Source of the DNA: Sphingomonas sp. dw_22
Lineage (GTDB): Bacteria; Pseudomonadota; Alphaproteobacteria; Sphingomonadales; Sphingomonadaceae
NCBI RefSeq assembly: GCF_018449795.1
Contig: NZ_JAAVVE010000004.1
Coordinates: forward strand, 1-64,000
DNA: 64,000 bases
Direction: 5' to 3'
In this document: positions 1 to 8,740 of the stretch, in pieces
Position numbering within the stretch: the stretch's first letter is position 1
How the letters are laid out: each line of letters begins with the position of its first letter
Notes under the pieces: model-generated
The model's input: only the letters and a program-made list of their open reading frames with translations
Databases searched by the model: none
Told to the model about the DNA's origin: nothing
Position numbers and translations under genes: made by a program

Positions 1-2
1 CC

Positions 3-22
3 GGGGGGGGGGGGGGGGGGGG
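3..22. other. 20-base poly-G run at the window edge
   Basis: Twenty consecutive G residues lie at positions 3-22, followed by a low-complexity G/C stretch to about 60. The run sits at the extreme end of the window and breaks the 5' part of an apparent reading frame on the minus strand. Long G runs at contig ends are a known product of two-colour sequencing, where no signal is called as G. I infer an artefact rather than biology. Confidence 0.6.
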
Positions 23-105
23 CCGCGCCGCGCCCGGGGCCTGGCGGGCGGGGCCAGCCAGAGCAGCATGCCGAGCGCGGCAGCCCCGCGAAACATTCCC
101 TTCAT
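23..105 (-). CDS. Truncated N-terminus of a predicted secreted protein
   Basis: An ATG at 105 on the minus strand opens a frame beginning MKGMFRGAAALGMLLWLAPP, which looks like a signal peptide: a basic start followed by a hydrophobic core. The frame then runs into the G/C-only stretch and the poly-G run, so the mature protein is not visible and the last readable codons are doubtful. It starts 17 bases downstream of the GH28 stop on the same strand, which would make it the third gene of the TonB receptor-GH28 unit. Function cannot be assigned. Confidence 0.4.
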
Positions 106-122
106 GCCCCTCGATCCTCCTC

Positions 123-1604
123 TCAGCCGTCCCTGCCGGCCGGCACGGCGACCCCGCCCGGCGTGGGGCCGGACACGGGCTGGCCGTTGCGGCGGACATT
201 CTCATAGCGCAGCCCCTCGACATGGCTGACGATGTCGGGCTCGGCGGCGCGCACCACCGCGCAGTCGACCAGCCGGATGTCGCGGATCGGCGCGTTGGCG
301 AAGCCCTGGAGGTCCAGCACGCGCTGGCAGCGGCCGACGAGCAGACGCTCGATCGTCAGGCCCCGGAAGACCGGCGTGAAGCCGCCTTTGGCGCCTTCAC
401 CGTAATTATAGTCGATCGTGATCGCCGCGCGATCGACCTGGCCCACGGTCACGTCGCGCACATGGACATTCTCCAGCGTGCCGCCGCGCATCGCGTTGTT
501 CTTGAATCGGATCGCGGTGTTGAGCCGGGGGCTGTCCATCCGGCAATTCTCGACGAAGACGTTGCGCACGCCGCCGGTGATCTCGCTGCCCAGCGTCACG
601 CCGCCATGCCCGTCCGCCATCACGCAGCCGGAGACGATGACGTTCTCGGTCGGCCGCTTCAGGCGCCGGCCGTCGGCGTTGCGGCCGGACTTGATCGCGA
701 TGCAATCGTCGCCGGTGTCGAACAGGCAGTTCTCGATCAGCACGTCGCGGCAGCTTTCGGGGTCGCAGCCGTCATTATTGGGGCCGTGGCTCGAAATGGT
801 GAGGCCGCGCACCGTCACATTCTCGCACTCGACCGGATGGATCTCCCACATCGGCGAGCGGATGATGGTGAGGCCCTCGATCAGCACGTTGCGGCAGCGA
901 TAGGGCTGGATGAATTGCGGGCGGATGGTCGAGCCGGGGGCGAACACGCGCTTCGCCACGGGCACGCCCTCCTCGGCGAGGCGCTTCAGGCGTTCGCTGT
1001 CACCCTCCGATCCGTCGTCGGGGCCGTGCTTCCAGTGCCACCAATGCTCGGTATCGGCCTGGCCGTCGAGGACGCCATGGCCGGTGATTGCGACATTCTC
1101 GCAATCGATCGCGTAGATGAAGGGCGAGATGCCCATCAGCTCGTTGCCCTCCATCCGGGTGAGCACCGGCGGGAAATAGAGCGCGGGATCGCGCGCGAAG
1201 CGGATGATGCTCTCGCGATCGACGTGCAGCTCGACATTGGAGCGCAGGTGGATCGGCCCGGTGAGCCACACGCCGCCCTCCACCACCACGCGGCCGCCGC
1301 CGGGCGCGCGGGAGGCCGCCTCGATCGCGCGGGCGATGGCCTGGGTGGCGAGCGTCTTGCCATCGGGCACGCCGCCGAACTGCTGCGGGGTGAAGCGGTT
1401 GGCGCGGGGGAAGCTCGGCGGACGAATGCGCCGGCGGATCGCCTCCGCCTCCGCCCATGCGGGGGGGCTTTCGTCCGCCGGGGCGGCGGCGCGGTCCCAT
1501 GGGGCGACCGCCCGTGCATGGGCGGGGGCGGAGGCGAACGCTGCGCTCAGCCCGGCGGTCCGGGCCAGGAAATCGCGCCGTGTGGTCCAGATCGGCTGAG
1601 GCAT
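123..1604 (-). CDS. Glycoside hydrolase family 28 (polygalacturonase-like), Tat-exported
   Basis: A protein of 493 residues predicted to hydrolyse galacturonan or rhamnogalacturonan-type pectin chains outside the cytoplasm. The GH28 catalytic signatures appear in order: NND (about residues 276-278), GDD (298-300), GHG (332-334) and RFK (366-368) in place of the usual RIK. The context around GHG (GHGGVTLGSE) resembles exo-acting members. The N-terminus has a twin-arginine signal, TTRRDFLARTAGLSAAFA. I place the start at the ATG at 1604; an upstream extension to 1667 would overlap the preceding gene and would bury the Tat motif. It lies 59 bases downstream of the TonB receptor on the same strand, so the two probably form a small pectin-utilisation unit. 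The exact linkage cleaved is inferred. Confidence 0.88.
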   Translation of the reverse strand: MPQPIWTTRRDFLARTAGLSAAFASAPAHARAVAPWDRAAAPADESPPAWAEAEAIRRRIRPPSFPRANRFTPQQFGGVPDGKTLATQAIARAIEAASRAPGGGRVVVEGGVWLTGPIHLRSNVELHVDRESIIRFARDPALYFPPVLTRMEGNELMGISPFIYAIDCENVAITGHGVLDGQADTEHWWHWKHGPDDGSEGDSERLKRLAEEGVPVAKRVFAPGSTIRPQFIQPYRCRNVLIEGLTIIRSPMWEIHPVECENVTVRGLTISSHGPNNDGCDPESCRDVLIENCLFDTGDDCIAIKSGRNADGRRLKRPTENVIVSGCVMADGHGGVTLGSEITGGVRNVFVENCRMDSPRLNTAIRFKNNAMRGGTLENVHVRDVTVGQVDRAAITIDYNYGEGAKGGFTPVFRGLTIERLLVGRCQRVLDLQGFANAPIRDIRLVDCAVVRAAEPDIVSHVEGLRYENVRRNGQPVSGPTPGGVAVPAGRDG

Positions 1605-1663
1605 GGGATCGGTCCGAAAAAGGAGTGCCGACGCGGCGGGGATGCCGCGCCGGCAGGGGGCGA

Positions 1664-4555
1664 TCAATAGTTGAAGCGAATACCGGCGAGAAACTCGCGG
1701 CCCGTATGGTGATAGACCGAGAGCAGGTTCCGGCTGTCGACGAACTGGTCCTGATATTGGTCGGTCAGGTTCACCGCTTCGAAGGTCAGCTTGAACTGGT
1801 CGGTCAGCGTGATCTGCAGCGAGGCATCGAGGTTGAAGGTCTTGTTGGTGCCCTGGCTGTCCACGCCCTGGGTGCCGACCGCATCGCTCAGATAGCCGCT
1901 GCGATAGGCGCCGGAGACGCGGGCGCTGATCAGCTTGTCCTCGTAATAGAGGGTGGCGTTCGCGCTGTCGCTCGAAAGGCCGGTGAGATCGCCTTCCTTC
2001 ACCACCGCGCCCGACGAATTGAGATACTTAATCTTCGACGTGACGTGGGTGTAGTTCAGCAGCACGCCGAAATTGCTCAGGATGCCGGGTAGGAATTTGA
2101 ACGGCTGCTGGAAATTGATCTCATAGCCGCGCAGGCGGCCGCCCGGCGTGTTGCGCGGCGCGGAGAAGGTCCAGTTGGCCTGATCCGGGCTGCACGTGGT
2201 CGGATACTGGTTTCCGCAGGCCGCGATCGCCAGGCTGTCCGGCAGACCGAACGGGTTGGAGCTGTAGGCGCCCGACGACTGCACCGTCTGCACGAAGCTG
2301 TCGATGTCCTTCTGGAACAGCGCGACCGAGATCAGCGCGCCGGGCTGGTAATACCACTCGGCCGCGAAATCGAGCGTGGTGGCGCGGAACGGATCGAGGT
2401 TCGGATTGCCGACCGACACGCTGCGATTAGCGCCGGACACCTGCACCGTCGCAGACGGCGGCAGGCTGCCCAGGTCCGGGCGGGCCATCACCTTGGCGGC
2501 GGCGGCGCGGATGATGATCTCCTTGCTCGGTTCGAACACGAGGTTCACCGAAGGCAGCCAGTCCTCATAGGTGCGTGACGAGGTGATCGGCAGCGGCGCG
2601 CCGCTCGAGAAGGAATAGCCCTGCGCGCGCTGGAAGGTCTGGACGTAGCGCACGCCCGCGTTGCCGCGGAAGGTGAAGGCGCCCAGGTCGCGATCGAAAT
2701 CGAATTGCAGATAGCCGCTCTTGTCATGCTCCGTGACGCTGGTGTTGCCCGACAGGCCCGGCTCGATCCCGAGGCGGAAGGTGCCATTGCGCGCAGTCGG
2801 ATCCTCGAGCCCGAAATAGTCGCGCGCGGCGAAATAATCGGGTCCGAAATAGCTCTGACCCTCGATCGTTACGATATGGCCGAACTGGTCGAGCGTGTCG
2901 CCCGGCAGCGTGCAGCAGGCGAGGTTGGTGTCCTGCGCCGAAGTGGTGCCGTTCGAACGGCGCAGATCGGTGCTGGCGAAGGCGTAACGCTTGTACGAAC
3001 CGCCCGCGCTGACCTTGAAGTCGTCGGTCAGCTCCCATTTCAGGTTGAGCTGACCGGTGTCATACTCGTTCTTGGCCGATGCGGCGCGCAGGCGGATCTG
3101 GCTCAACACCCAACCCTGCGGGCCGCTGAGATTGGCGTTGCCGAAGTTGAACACCGGATTCTTGCGGTCGCTATAGTCGTAGCTGTAGCCGTCGACATTA
3201 TACTGGTCGAACGTCACCGTGTTCTGGATCGGGTTCTGGTGATCCGAACGCGACATGCCGAACAGCAGGTTGACGCTAAGGCTGTCGCCGAGCTTCTGGT
3301 CGAAATTGGCGGTCACCTGCTTGAACTTGGTGTCGAGCCGGTCGAAGCGGTTCTCGGTGCGCAGGTCAACGCCGTTGAAGGTGCCCTTGACGATCGTGCC
3401 GTCCTGAACGGTGGCGTCGATCACGTCGGTATCGTTGACGCCGCAATTGGCGGGCTTCGGCGCGGTAGTGCACAGGCCGGCCACCGAAAAGCCGTTGGCT
3501 TCGAGATAGCGTTCCTCACGCGTGCCCTTGAAGTCGGCATACAGCCCGTCGATGGTCAGCGAGGTGTTCTCGGTCGGCTTCCACTGGATCGAGCCGGTGA
3601 CGCCGATGCGCTCCTGATCGGTGATGTAATAGTCGTAGCGTGGGAAGCGCGGGTGGAAGAGCTTGTTGGCTTCCGCGCAGGCGGGCGTCGTGGAAGGTGC
3701 GCTTGCCGAGGTGTATGCGCACGGCGTGCCGAGCCAGCTTTCGAATCCCGGGGCGACGCCAGCGGTGTTGGTCGTCCAGCGCACGGTCGAATAGCCGCTC
3801 TCGATGATCTGGCGCTTGGTATAGGCGCCCGAGAGGAGCACGCCGAAGGTTTCGTCCTGATTGCGCCACGAAAGCATCGCGGCGGCGCGGGGCGAGAACT
3901 TCTTGGACAGGTCATTATAGCCCCCCTGCGCCGAGGCGGCGAGGGTTAAGCCCGCCTTATAGTCGAACGGATGCGCCGTGTTGAGATCGACGGTGGCGCC
4001 GAGCGAGCCCTCCTCGGTCACGGCATCGGCAGTCTTGCGGACCGTGATGCCGTTGAAGAGATCGGCGGCGAAGACGTTGAAGTCGAAGCCGCGGCCGCGA
4101 TTGGTGCCGCCCGAGGCATCCGAGCCGCCGGCGGTGGCGATCGCCTCCATGCCGTTGATGCGGACGCGCGTGAACTGCGGGCCCAGGCCGCGCACCGAGA
4201 TCTGGCGGCCTTCGCCGCCGTCACGCGCCAGCGCCACGCCGGGCACGCGCTGGATGGATTCGGACAGGTTCAGGTCGGGGAACTTGCCGATGTCCTCGGC
4301 AAGGATGGTGTCGACCGAGCCGGCCTCGGTGCGCTTCACGTCGAGCGCGCGCGCAAGACTGCCACGGAAACCGGTGACAACGATTTCGTCGTTGGTGGAT
4401 TCCTGCGCCGCGCTGCTATCCACCGGTGCGGTTTGCGCTGCGTCGGAGCTTGTATCCTGCGCCAGTGCCGGTGCCGCGAAACCGGCTGTGCCGGCCATGA
4501 CGGCCAGCGATACGCCGGCAAACCACGCACTTCGCCTCATATTCCCTTTACGCAT
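1664..4555 (-). CDS. TonB-dependent outer-membrane receptor (TIGR01782 type)
   Basis: About 963 residues. A signal peptide (to roughly residue 33, ending ALAQ) is followed by a TonB-box-like DEIVVTGFRGSL segment. A plug domain follows with FPDLNLSESIQRVPGV, RQISVRGLGPQFTRVRINGME and FNGITVRKTADA, all hallmarks of the Xanthomonas/Caulobacter carbohydrate receptors. The rest is a beta-barrel ending GIRFNY with the expected C-terminal aromatic residue. I chose the ATG at 4555 because GGGAGAGAG precedes it; an ATG at 4576 has no clear ribosome-binding site. It precedes the GH28 enzyme on the same strand, so it likely imports oligogalacturonides. The substrate is inferred from this neighbour only. 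Confidence 0.9.
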   Translation of the reverse strand: MRKGNMRRSAWFAGVSLAVMAGTAGFAAPALAQDTSSDAAQTAPVDSSAAQESTNDEIVVTGFRGSLARALDVKRTEAGSVDTILAEDIGKFPDLNLSESIQRVPGVALARDGGEGRQISVRGLGPQFTRVRINGMEAIATAGGSDASGGTNRGRGFDFNVFAADLFNGITVRKTADAVTEEGSLGATVDLNTAHPFDYKAGLTLAASAQGGYNDLSKKFSPRAAAMLSWRNQDETFGVLLSGAYTKRQIIESGYSTVRWTTNTAGVAPGFESWLGTPCAYTSASAPSTTPACAEANKLFHPRFPRYDYYITDQERIGVTGSIQWKPTENTSLTIDGLYADFKGTREERYLEANGFSVAGLCTTAPKPANCGVNDTDVIDATVQDGTIVKGTFNGVDLRTENRFDRLDTKFKQVTANFDQKLGDSLSVNLLFGMSRSDHQNPIQNTVTFDQYNVDGYSYDYSDRKNPVFNFGNANLSGPQGWVLSQIRLRAASAKNEYDTGQLNLKWELTDDFKVSAGGSYKRYAFASTDLRRSNGTTSAQDTNLACCTLPGDTLDQFGHIVTIEGQSYFGPDYFAARDYFGLEDPTARNGTFRLGIEPGLSGNTSVTEHDKSGYLQFDFDRDLGAFTFRGNAGVRYVQTFQRAQGYSFSSGAPLPITSSRTYEDWLPSVNLVFEPSKEIIIRAAAAKVMARPDLGSLPPSATVQVSGANRSVSVGNPNLDPFRATTLDFAAEWYYQPGALISVALFQKDIDSFVQTVQSSGAYSSNPFGLPDSLAIAACGNQYPTTCSPDQANWTFSAPRNTPGGRLRGYEINFQQPFKFLPGILSNFGVLLNYTHVTSKIKYLNSSGAVVKEGDLTGLSSDSANATLYYEDKLISARVSGAYRSGYLSDAVGTQGVDSQGTNKTFNLDASLQITLTDQFKLTFEAVNLTDQYQDQFVDSRNLLSVYHHTGREFLAGIRFNY

Positions 4556-4646
4556 CTCTCTCTCCCATTTTTTCAAAACCTTACGGCCGAACTGTTTTCG
4601 TCGGTCCGCTGTCTTTTTGAATTCCCGGCCGGCTTGTGCCGACTCT

Positions 4647-6149
4647 CTATGCGATCATCGCGAAACGCTTGCGTCCGTTGGCGAGCACCTTGCGATGGAA
4701 ATTCCTGAGCGTTCCGGGGCTCTGGGCCTTCGCCGCCGCGCCCAGTCGCGCCAGACCCAGCCAGGTCAGCGCTTCGGCGGCTCGAATGGCCGGCTCTATG
4801 CAGATTCGCTCGATATCCTGCGCCATCGGCGCGAAATAAATAGCCTCCCCCTGCAATGCCGCGAGCTTGTCGCTCGTCTGGACCAGCGAATCTTGTCCTA
4901 GGCGGACACCGGTGTCAACCAGTCCGCGCCCAATACGGAACAAGAGCCAGTGCAAATGGCCCAGCAGGGCGCGGTCATCACCGGCGAACGCGCCGTCATC
5001 GGCCATGCGCTGCTCGGCATAGACGGCCCAGCCTTCGGCGAAGGCGGGGGCATAATCGATCCGCAGCGGGTGGGGCGCCGATTCGGCTTCGATCGGAAGC
5101 TGGATCATGTGGCCGGGCAGCAACTCGTGATGCGCCACCGCGCCGAGCGTCCAGGACGGGCGCGCGCGGATGCGTTTCAGGTCGACGAAATAGCTGCCCG
5201 ACATGGCCGGGGTGGGGACGACGCGATAGCCCTGCCTGCCCGTCGCTTCCTCCTCCGCCGGCATCCTCCGTGCGGCCACGTTCAGGCATTGCGGGGGAAG
5301 CGGGCCGAACAGCGCCGGCAGGCGCGGGCGGACCTTGTCGAGCCGGGCGTTCATGTCCGCCATGGCGCGGTCGCGGCCGGCATCGTCGTCGGAATAGAGG
5401 AAGCGCGGATCCTGGAACGCGGCACTGATCCGGGCGCCGACACCGCCCTCCGCATAGCCGAGCCGCCTGAGCACCGTGTCGGCGCGCGCGGTTAGTTCAT
5501 GCGCCTTCTCAGCGAAAATGCGGTGCGCCTCGGCCGGTGCGATGTAGGCGACGTAATGGCGTTCGAGCAGCAACGCGAAATAGTCGGTGCCGCCGGGGAA
5601 GTGGCCGACGCCGGGTTCGGCGGGTGCGCGGGCGCGGAGCCCGGCGAGCAAGGCGGCCTGCTCGCCGAGCCTGGGGGCGACTGGATCGCCGGCCCGGGCG
5701 GCGACGGCGCGGATGCTGGCGAGCGTCTTGTCGAGCAGGGGGAGGGGCAGGATCACGCCGTGCGCGGCGTCGGCGCGGATGCCCTCGCTTTCCTTGGCGA
5801 TATCTTGCGCGAGCGCGGCATCGTCCTTGCCCTTGCCGGCATCGCGCCAGGCGCCGGCGGTCGGCGAAACCGTATAGGGCGTGCGGCCCAGCCTTCCGAT
5901 CGGAAAGCGCGCGACGAGCCGGGCGTCGACCTCCAGCCCGGCGCGCACCGTATCGAGGTCGATCCGCGCCGAGGGCGAGAGTTGGGAGGGATCGAAGCCG
6001 GCGAGACGCTTCAACTTCGCTTCCGGCGTGTCGAGCCTGGCGAGGCTGTCGAGCGCGGCTTTCAGCTTGGCATCGCGGTCCCGCGCCGCGCGCGCGATGC
6101 GCGGCAGCGCGGCGATGCCTGCGGCGGCGAGCAGATCGCGGCGCCTCAT
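4647..6149 (-). CDS. DUF885 family metallopeptidase-like protein, Tat-type signal
   Basis: Five hundred residues, third gene of the tarD-dctA operon; its ATG overlaps the dctA stop codon (ATGA at 6146-6149). The N-terminus MRRRDLLAAAGIAALPRIAR is a twin-arginine-like export signal. The DUF885 core is clear: a zinc-peptidase-type HELLPGH at 341-347 preceded by another His, and EGWAVYAEQ from about 372, which supplies the downstream acidic residues. Members of the family are annotated as putative (carboxy)peptidases, but few have been tested. Its role beside tartrate genes is not obvious; it may release or process a substrate in the periplasm. Confidence 0.85.
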   Translation of the reverse strand: MRRRDLLAAAGIAALPRIARAARDRDAKLKAALDSLARLDTPEAKLKRLAGFDPSQLSPSARIDLDTVRAGLEVDARLVARFPIGRLGRTPYTVSPTAGAWRDAGKGKDDAALAQDIAKESEGIRADAAHGVILPLPLLDKTLASIRAVAARAGDPVAPRLGEQAALLAGLRARAPAEPGVGHFPGGTDYFALLLERHYVAYIAPAEAHRIFAEKAHELTARADTVLRRLGYAEGGVGARISAAFQDPRFLYSDDDAGRDRAMADMNARLDKVRPRLPALFGPLPPQCLNVAARRMPAEEEATGRQGYRVVPTPAMSGSYFVDLKRIRARPSWTLGAVAHHELLPGHMIQLPIEAESAPHPLRIDYAPAFAEGWAVYAEQRMADDGAFAGDDRALLGHLHWLLFRIGRGLVDTGVRLGQDSLVQTSDKLAALQGEAIYFAPMAQDIERICIEPAIRAAEALTWLGLARLGAAAKAQSPGTLRNFHRKVLANGRKRFAMIA

Positions 6150-7453
6150 GCCGATGTCTCCCTGCCGGAAAGCGTCGCGCGGGCGCGGTCGAGATCCAGT
6201 TCGCCCTCCCAGCGGGCGACGGCGATGGTCGCGACGCTGTTGCCGATCAGGTTGGTGACGGCGCGGGCCTCGTTGAGGAAGCGATCGACGCCCAGCAGCA
6301 GCACCAGCCCCGCGACCGGGATCGAGGGGATGGTGGAGACGGTCGCCGCCAGCGCGACGAAGCCCGCGCCGGCCACGCCTGCCGAGCCCTTGGACGTGAG
6401 CAGCAGCACGCCGAGCAGGATGATCTGGTGCCCGATATCGAGCGGCGTGTCGGTGGCCTGTGCGATGAACAATGCCGCCATCGTCAGATAGATGCAGGTG
6501 CCGTCGGTGTTGAACGTATAGCCCGCCGGAAGTACCAGCCCCACCACCGGGCGCGAGACGCCGAGCCGTTCCAGCTTGTCCATCACCTGCGGCAGCACGG
6601 CCTCGGTGGAGCAGGTGCCGAGCACGACGAGCAGTTCGTCCTTGAGATAGCGCAGCAGCCGGGGCAGCGAGAGGCCGACGATGCGCATCACCAGCCCCAG
6701 CACCACGACGACGAACAGGATCGAGGTGAGGTAGAGCGCCAGCAGCAGGTGCCCGAGCGACCAGAGCGTGCCGACGCCATATTTGCCGATGGTGAAGGCC
6801 ATGCCCGCCCCGGCGCCGATCGGCGCGAGCCGCATCACCAGCCCCACCACGCGGAACATCAGCGCCGTGAAATCCTCCACCAGCGCCACGGTGCGCTCGA
6901 CCCGGCTGCCCATGCCGCTCGCCGCGATGCCGAGCAGCACGGCGAGCAGGATTACCTGCAACATGCTGCCTGCGGTGAAGGCGCCCGCAAAACTGTCGGG
7001 GATGATGCCCAGCAGGAAGCCCGTGATGCCGGGCTCATGCGCGGCGCGCGCGGTGAAGGCGCTCGCGGCGGCGCCGTCGAGCGTGCCGGGATCGACGTGC
7101 ATCCCCGCGCCGGGCTGGAGCAGATTGGCGACGATCAGGCCTACCGCCAGCGCGATCGTCGACAGGATTTCGAAGTAGAGAAGTGCATTGAAGCCGATCC
7201 GGCCGACTTCCTTCAGGCTGCCCATCTGCGCGATGCCGACGATGATCGTGCCGAAGATGATCGGTGCGAGCAGCATCTTGATGAGCTTGATGAAGCCGTC
7301 CGCGAACGGCTTGAGCTGGACGGCGAAGCCGGGCGCGGCGATGCCGATCGCGATGCCCAGCGCCATGGCGATCAGCACCTGGACGTAAAGCTGGCCGAGC
7401 CACTTCCGCGCGGCGGGCGGCCGCACCGGAAGCGCTGCCGCCGCTTCGCTCAT
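6146..7453 (-). CDS. dctA: DctA-type C4-dicarboxylate:cation symporter (DAACS family)
   Basis: A 435-residue inner-membrane transporter of the dicarboxylate/amino acid:cation symporter family. It shows repeated hydrophobic segments and family landmarks: FIKLIKMLLAPIIFGTIIVGI, the serine-poor hairpin region around LGTCSTEAVLPQVM, GYTFNTDGTCIYL, and LLTSKGSAGVAGAGF followed by NEARAVTNLIGN near the C-terminus. The start overlaps the tarD stop by 4 bases (7450-7453) and its own stop overlaps the DUF885 start, so the three genes are translationally coupled. Next to TarD the likely cargo is tartrate or a related C4-dicarboxylate, as inferred from context. Confidence 0.9.
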   Translation of the reverse strand: MSEAAAALPVRPPAARKWLGQLYVQVLIAMALGIAIGIAAPGFAVQLKPFADGFIKLIKMLLAPIIFGTIIVGIAQMGSLKEVGRIGFNALLYFEILSTIALAVGLIVANLLQPGAGMHVDPGTLDGAAASAFTARAAHEPGITGFLLGIIPDSFAGAFTAGSMLQVILLAVLLGIAASGMGSRVERTVALVEDFTALMFRVVGLVMRLAPIGAGAGMAFTIGKYGVGTLWSLGHLLLALYLTSILFVVVVLGLVMRIVGLSLPRLLRYLKDELLVVLGTCSTEAVLPQVMDKLERLGVSRPVVGLVLPAGYTFNTDGTCIYLTMAALFIAQATDTPLDIGHQIILLGVLLLTSKGSAGVAGAGFVALAATVSTIPSIPVAGLVLLLGVDRFLNEARAVTNLIGNSVATIAVARWEGELDLDRARATLSGRETSA

Positions 7454-8646
7454 GCCGCGATCGTCCGCGGCGAGATGTCTTCGGTAAGCGTCTGCATCAG
7501 GGCGTAAAGCTCCGATTTCGCCTCGAAACCGATGCCCGGAACGTCAGGCAGCCGGACATAGCCGTCCTCGACCGCGATCCCGTCGGCGAAGCCGCCGAAC
7601 GGCTTGAACACATCCGGGTAGCTCTCATTGCCGCCCAGATGCAGGCCGGCGGCGATGTTGAGCGACATCTGGTGGCCGCCATGCGGTACCACGCGGCGGC
7701 TCGACCAGCCTTCCTCGCGCAGCACCTCGAGCGTGCGGAGATATTCGACCAGGCCATAAGAGAGCGCGCAATCGAACTGGAGCCAGTCGCGCTCGGGGTG
7801 CATGCCGCCGAACCTGAGCAGGTTGCGCGCATCCTGGTGCGAGAACAGATTCTCGCCGGTGGCCATCGGACCGTCATAATGGCGGCCAAGCTCGGCCTGG
7901 AGCGCATAGTCTAGCGGATCGCCCACCTCTTCGTACCAGAAGAGATTATAGGGCCGGATCGCCTCGCCGAAGCGGATCGCGGTGTCGAGATCGAAGCGGC
8001 CGTTGACGTCGACCGCGAGGTTCTGCCCGTCGCCGACGATTTCCAGCGCGGCTTCGATGCGGGCGATATCCTCTTCGAGCGGTACCGCGCCGACCTTCAT
8101 CTTGCAGACCTGATAGCCCCGGTCGCGATAAGATCGGAACTCGTCCTGAAGCTGCTTGTGATCCTTGCCCGGATAATAATAGCCGCCCGCCGCATAGACC
8201 CAGACCTGGTCGTCGGGCGCCGCGCCGTTGCCGTAGCGATCGGCGAGCAGCCGGTAGAGCGGCACCCCGGCGATCTTCGCCACCGCGTCCCACATCGCCA
8301 TGTCGATCGTGCCGACCGCGACCGAGCGTTCGCCATGGCCGCCCGGCTTCTCGTTGGTCATCAGCGTCGCCCAGATGGCGAAGGGATCGAGATTGCCATT
8401 GGCCTCGTCGATCAGCGTCTCCGGCGCGGCCTCGGCGAGGCGCGGCAGGAAGCGCTCGCGCATCAGCGCGCCCTGGCCGTAGCGGCCGTTGGAATTGAAG
8501 CCGTAGCCGATCACCGGCCGCCCGTCGCGCACCACATCGGTGACGACTGCGACGACCGAGCAGGTCATCTTCGAAAAGTCGATATAGGCATTGGCGATCG
8601 GAGACGCGATCGAGACGGTCTTCTCGCGAACTTCAACGATGCGCAT
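7450..8646 (-). CDS. tarD: D(-)-tartrate dehydratase, enolase superfamily
   Basis: A 398-residue mandelate-racemase/enolase-superfamily enzyme predicted to dehydrate D-tartrate to oxaloacetate. The Lys-x-Lys pair is at 182-184 (KMK), the metal ligands at Asp213, Glu239 and Glu265, and the general base/acid His at 322 (PHGGHQ). These positions agree with the numbering I recall for Bradyrhizobium TarD, and long stretches such as YGFNSNGRYGQG and NEKPGGHGERSVAVGT are typical of that family. It is first in the operon with dctA and DUF885 and divergent from a LysR gene. A closely related acid-sugar dehydratase is the main alternative. Confidence 0.86.
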   Translation of the reverse strand: MRIVEVREKTVSIASPIANAYIDFSKMTCSVVAVVTDVVRDGRPVIGYGFNSNGRYGQGALMRERFLPRLAEAAPETLIDEANGNLDPFAIWATLMTNEKPGGHGERSVAVGTIDMAMWDAVAKIAGVPLYRLLADRYGNGAAPDDQVWVYAAGGYYYPGKDHKQLQDEFRSYRDRGYQVCKMKVGAVPLEEDIARIEAALEIVGDGQNLAVDVNGRFDLDTAIRFGEAIRPYNLFWYEEVGDPLDYALQAELGRHYDGPMATGENLFSHQDARNLLRFGGMHPERDWLQFDCALSYGLVEYLRTLEVLREEGWSSRRVVPHGGHQMSLNIAAGLHLGGNESYPDVFKPFGGFADGIAVEDGYVRLPDVPGIGFEAKSELYALMQTLTEDISPRTIAA

Positions 8647-8705
8647 GCTGCCTCCCTTCGAAAACTCGATCGCCCGGATAGCCCCGCCCGGCCGGGCCTG
8701 CTAAT

Positions 8706-8723
8706 GCCGAAGTCCGCTTCGGC
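8706..8723. promoter_or_regulatory. Inverted repeat, candidate LysR operator
   Basis: A perfect 7-bp inverted repeat, GCCGAAG-TCCG-CTTCGGC, lies in the 94-bp gap between tarD (minus) and the LysR gene (plus), 18 bases before the LysR start codon. Placement between a divergent regulator and its presumed target is the usual arrangement for LysR autoregulation and activation. Binding is inferred. Confidence 0.5.
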
Positions 8724-8740
8724 TATGCGGATTTTGCATC

